The translations under genes were made by a program, and so were the position numbers. Shown here piece after piece: positions 59,955-64,000 of a stretch of DNA of 64,000 nt. The notes beneath the pieces were generated by a model. The model saw only the letters and a list, made by a program, of their open reading frames with translations, was not told the origin of the DNA and did no database searches. This DNA is from Sipunculus nudus (lineage: Eukaryota; Annelida; Sipuncula; Golfingiida; Sipunculidae). The stretch spans positions 5,334,001 through 5,398,000 of the forward strand of contig CM049310.1 of NCBI GenBank assembly GCA_026874595.1, in the 5' to 3' direction. Every line of letters starts with the position of its first letter. Positions within the stretch are counted from its first letter, which is position 1.

Positions 59955-61799
59955 TACCGGGCGTAGTTGTCTGTTTCCGCTCTTTGGTGAGATAGATGTG
60001 TCAGGCGGAAATGGCAGACCACATGGTTGATGAGGAATGTCTTTCAGTCCTTAAATCCTCTGAACTGTTGTTTCTCTTATTTATAATATATATTCATCCG
60101 TGCCACAATGAACGTTTCTGGGTTGTGACTATGTATCCTATATTTCCCCCATTATTTTATCTAATGCCTGTGTTGATTCTGTCGATTTGAGTTTGTACAT
60201 TATGCCGAAACTGCGGTTTTAGTTAGACTTCGGTTCTTTTGAAAAGAAATGAAATTGTGGAAAGAAAAATTCATAATGGGCACGAACAACTAGAAAGTTA
60301 TTATATCATTTATACTCCATTACTTGTATTAGATAGGAGACTAACATTACTTAGGCCTACATCGGTGACACCTTAATATACTTATTATAGTGGTTATGCT
60401 GATAACATTTTTGGTTATACAGTTTAAACAAATCTACTTTAGGCCTATAAAAAAGCATTAATTACAACCATGCAAAGTGCCGCAACGATGAATATCCAAT
60501 AGTGAAAAATTAATATAAAATGTCATTAAATATAACCATGTACGATACGTCATACAAAACAATCTTTTAAGAACCATAAAATTTAGTCACGCCCTGAATG
60601 TCCAATATACATGTAAAGGTATATTGATATTATACTTAAGACTATAGTCTGTAATAATTTACTATTCACTCACCTTTTTTCTGTTTATACTCTCTGTCAG
60701 TGGATGTACTTTCAGTGACTGCTGAGTTAGTGAGAGCCTGGGCATTTTTATACACAAGTAGGACCCCTCTTTGTTTGGGGTCAGAGGTCAAGTACACCAC
60801 GTTTCCGCTGATGATGTACGTCATGATTGACTGTTTGTTCCGACGCCTGCGAGCTCAAACAAAGTGCAAACAAATCAGCATACCCTGGCCTCTGGTCCCG
60901 CATAACTATGTCGTCTAAAGTATATGTGAATATAGACTTGCTCCTCCTCAATATTAGATAATGGTTATATTAGGTTATTAAAAAGTCTATCAATGACGCA
61001 TTTGTCGTTGTTTGCAGTAAAATAGCACTAGTTTTATTGTTGTTCACTATTATTAAGGGATGGAGTAACTACATATGTGATTGACTGATTGGTTGACAAT
61101 CTTATAGCCTCAAAATAAGCTACGAAATGTAATATCTTCAAGGGTTTTTTCAGTATTCAGAAATAAAAATCAAATGGTATACAAGGACAAAGGGAGACTT
61201 AATTTCTAATTTATTAATTTGTTTCACTCTTGGAGTTGCTTGGAAATTACGATTATAGAATTTTGAAAATGCATGTCTCTTTTTATTCAAAATATATATG
61301 TACATTGGTTTTCATATTAGGGTATTTTTGAGCTGGGAACCAGTCTTTTGATGGGTTTGATATCGTGACAGGCCAAGTGGCTGACGTCCACAAACGTACC
61401 GTTATAATCATAACTCCAGGAAGTGAGTGTCCCCGCGTGACTCATCACAAAACAAAACACTCTGGTGACACCCGATTAACGTTTGTTTGACAAGATTATG
61501 TCAGTCAAAGGATGCGTGCCCTCATAATGATGACTTCGTACCCGGATTTTTATCAGGTCATGTTATATTTTTCAAGTTCACTTTTGCTTATTATAAGTGC
61601 AAAGACTGAACTGAAACCTGTGTAATAGGACCACTCGTGGTATGGGACTGGTGAAACAATTTCTTAATGCGCAGATGGTCTTATTTAGACACTTCAGTTT
61701 TAATCAATATGAAAGCTTTCGGTTCACTTAAGGGTGGTCCTAATAGACAGGTGATCTTTCAGACAGGTACCTCTACTGTTTGTTCTCTTCATCCAAAAC

Positions 61800-61802
<3 letters not shown>
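59955..61802. other. Intergenic, no gene recognised
   Basis: AT-rich sequence with short random frames; no RNA gene or element that I can name. Confidence 0.35.

Positions 61803-61860
<58 letters not shown>
61803..61860. repeat. (TA)n microsatellite
   Basis: About 29 dinucleotide units, 60 bases upstream of the SINE. Confidence 0.95.
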
Positions 61861-61863
<3 letters not shown>

Positions 61864-61920
61864 ACACAAATTTATTGTAAAATTTTTATATGAAAGCATT
61901 TTATTATTTTATTATTTGTG

Positions 61921-62290
61921 GAGCGTGGTGGCGTATTGGTTAGGGCTTTAGACTTGTGACCGCAAGGTTGTGGGTTCGAATCCCGCTCAAACCGCCACAT
62001 TTGCTAAGACTCCTGGCCAAAGTCTTTACTACAAGGATGTCTCTCTATACCCAGGAGTGAATGGGTACTGGTCATGGGAGTAAGGCAAAATGTTAAATGG
62101 AGAACCCTATTCCATCCTCAAAGACGTGTGTTAGTGTGTTTACTCCCCAGGGAGCCGAGAAAAGCTACAAGAATGAACAGGCCCCAGGCCAGGAAGGTGA
62201 AGTCAGAAGAGACTCTAACGGGAAGATATCAGACTATACACCCCAACCTTTACCTTTTTTAATGTTTATACTCCTACAGACTCAGCATTG
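61921..62290 (+). repeat. tRNA-derived SINE
   Basis: A tRNA-like head has an A box TGGCGTATTGGTTAGGGC (from 61929) and a B box GTGGGTTCGAATCCCGC (around 61970-61986). Between them is an anticodon-arm-like CTTGTGACC, which would fit an anticodon GTG (His). A non-tRNA body of about 300 bases follows. The head lacks proper acceptor pairing, so it is a SINE and not a working tRNA gene. Confidence 0.7.
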
Positions 62291-62561
62291 AGTACTGTGA
62301 TATAAATAAAGCTTAAATTACATAAATATTAATTAAATTGGTTTCAACGTATACATTTGGATGAATCGAATCACTCGGGATCTTTCAATTATTATCCTGA
62401 ATTCGAGTTGCCAATTCCCCAGATGGCTAAGACAAGCAGTCACATACCATATGCACATGTTGAAAATAATATACATACAGAGATATATGGAGAGAATTTA
62501 TTTTGAGAAACTTTTTTAAAACTGTTGAAAATATGAAAATATTACAGTCAATGTGTGAAAT

Positions 62562-63993
62562 CAGTTAATTTGTATATTGCCTGAAATTTTCAGACAGTTT
62601 AAAAATTGCCTGATCCATTCGGGCACTTTGTAAAATGACTGAAATTTTCAGGCGTTTTACAAATTGACTGAAAAATCAGTCAGTTTTTGACACATTGACC
62701 GAAAGGTTAAAAGAATAAAATATTATTGTTATAAGGTAAGAGCCATTTTAAATGACATTCCATTTATTTCATATACCTTATTCTTACAAAACAATATATT
62801 TTACATAATATTATTGTACAGTTTAATATTTTATTGATCAAAAGCGTCCATCTGGCTTAAGTCAGAATAATTAAGTAATTATATGAGATGTAAATATTTT
62901 ATTGTATCATGGGCACAATTTCCTCGTGAACTTGGCATGGGAGCGGGTGTTGGCGGGATGACCCTCTCTCTCCGTAGGGGAAAATTGTCATAAAATTCTT
63001 TCGAAATTTCATAAATTCTTAAACAATTTTGGTATTAAATAACAACTGAATATTCTCGCTTCATGTACCAACAACATATAAAAGTGTTTGACCTAAAATA
63101 CTTCGGGCAGCAAACGTCCCTTGAGAAACTCCCCCGCCCCCCCCCCCCCCCAAAATACCCTTGGATCTGCCGCTGGTTTTTGTTTCACACAAAAATATAT
63201 GTAAAATATATTTTTATGGCAAATAGACATTCTTTTAGTTGTCAGTACGGGGGGGGGGGGGTGTTAATATGGTATATGTCCACTGTCCCCTTCCCCCTGT
63301 TCCCCACCAAGTTACGCTTCTGTACTGTCTTGTTTACTGTACCGTCTTAACAGTTGACTACTCAACACTACCGGCCATCACAGTTTGGCACCAGTCAAGG
63401 GATGTAGATCATTAAAAGTAACAAATACAGTCAATATAATTGGGATTAAACCCTACTCTTTGTAACTCACTTAAGCATATCTTAATCATATAATTGATAG
63501 TAAAACCAAAGTATCCTTCACCGTTATACAACCAAAATCTTACATGTCACATATTTTAATGTTTGAATGCCCTTTTTAATCAATAGCTTCCATTATATTT
63601 GATTTTCGTTCTTTCATAAGCAAATATGTAGCCATATGAGTTGCAAAATAATGTATGCATATTTTATTATGTTATAATAGTCTGCATATTTCAACAAATT
63701 CTAGTTACCCTGACCTGTCCGTGTATTTTAGTCTTATAATATGATCAGAAATTTTCGTAAATAGTCTAGAATGAAGACACAGACAGAAAGATTACTTAAA
63801 AGTAGCTGGTTATACTATGTGACCATATTTGTTTCACAATAATGAGATGTGTGAAATAAAAGACTACTTCATATCGATTCAGTCAATGTTGTCAAATAAA
63901 CTGGCTGATTTTTCAGTCAATTTAAAAAATGCCTGAAAATTTCAGTCATTTTACAAAGTGCCTGAGTGAATCTGTCGATTTGTAAATTAACTG
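62562..63993. mobile_element. DNA transposon with ~120-140-bp inverted repeats and palindromic subrepeats
   Basis: The left arm 62562-62700 and right arm 63993-63882 are inverted copies: both start CAGTTAATTT and share CACTTTGTAAAATGACTGAA, ATTTTCAGGC and ATTGACTGAAAAATCAG. Each arm itself contains small inverted repeats (CTGAAATTTTCAG, GACTGAAAAATCAGTC). The 1.2-kb interior has no transposase but holds an inserted CGGATCTGCCGCTGG-type end (63154-63173), C- and G-runs, and no gene. No target duplication is evident. Confidence 0.7.
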
Positions 63994-64000
63994 TACACAT

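Overview
This is eukaryotic, intron-bearing, AT-rich animal DNA. It is dense in microsatellites, minisatellites and transposon remnants. The gene content (an expanded family of invertebrate AA15 lytic polysaccharide monooxygenases, a PAN-like/C-type lectin gene, a decayed TIR receptor, LINE C-termini of a type common in marine invertebrates) points to a marine lophotrochozoan. A mollusc is the best guess, but the window alone does not prove it.

The backbone is a cluster of five related AA15-type LPMO genes, called A to E here. A (4208-8082), B (13985-16327) and C (27121-29119) lie on the + strand. D (36107-33984) and E (58468-55235) lie on the - strand. B to E share one three-exon plan. Exon 1 is a signal peptide plus the mature N-terminus HGRL with PPSRSSMWR; it ends in phase 0 after the CGGF motif. 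Exon 2 is the catalytic core with GKCGVCGD and ITxxHxG; it ends in phase 1 inside a Gly codon. Exon 3 is the rest of the catalytic domain, a Thr-rich linker of very variable length, and one or two copies of a small six-cysteine module. Exon 3 of every gene starts with the same GN(N/S/R)WGT sequence. A has no recognisable exon 1 and a diverged core, so it is probably a partial or dying copy. D, B and E have TATA boxes of the form GTATAAAT(A/G)CAG some 0.6-1.5 kb upstream, in front of an apparent non-coding first exon; C has a weaker version.

Other protein-coding content: a decayed single-exon receptor on the - strand (21243-22813) with signal peptide, Frizzled-like Cys-rich region, sushi/CCP module, transmembrane helix and TIR domain, broken by one frameshift and three stops; a four-exon secreted PAN-like plus C-type lectin gene (49261-51992) with a one-base frameshift in its last exon; and an isolated Ig V-like exon (45312-45095, -).

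Repeats fill much of the rest. There is a 59-bp array and a 24-bp array, both inside intron 2 of gene A, and a 3-kb 45-bp minisatellite between the convergent genes C and D. DNA transposons include two long-TIR elements (10497-12192 and 62562-63993), CAG...CTG/hAT-like elements at 18781-19188, 46942-48364 and 49934-50370, and an inverted-repeat element at 52742-53107. There are also LINE fragments (545-1225, 24490-24690, 50480-50910), a probable solo LTR (41148-41939), two tRNA-derived SINEs, and a dispersed degenerate repeat family carrying AGGTCA inverted repeats (43.1-44.2, 53.6-54.4 and 56.0-57.0 kb).

Functionally, the LPMO cluster would act outside the cell on chitin or cellulose (copper-dependent oxidative cleavage), probably in digestion, cuticle/shell matrix turnover or defence. 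The substrate cannot be told from sequence alone.
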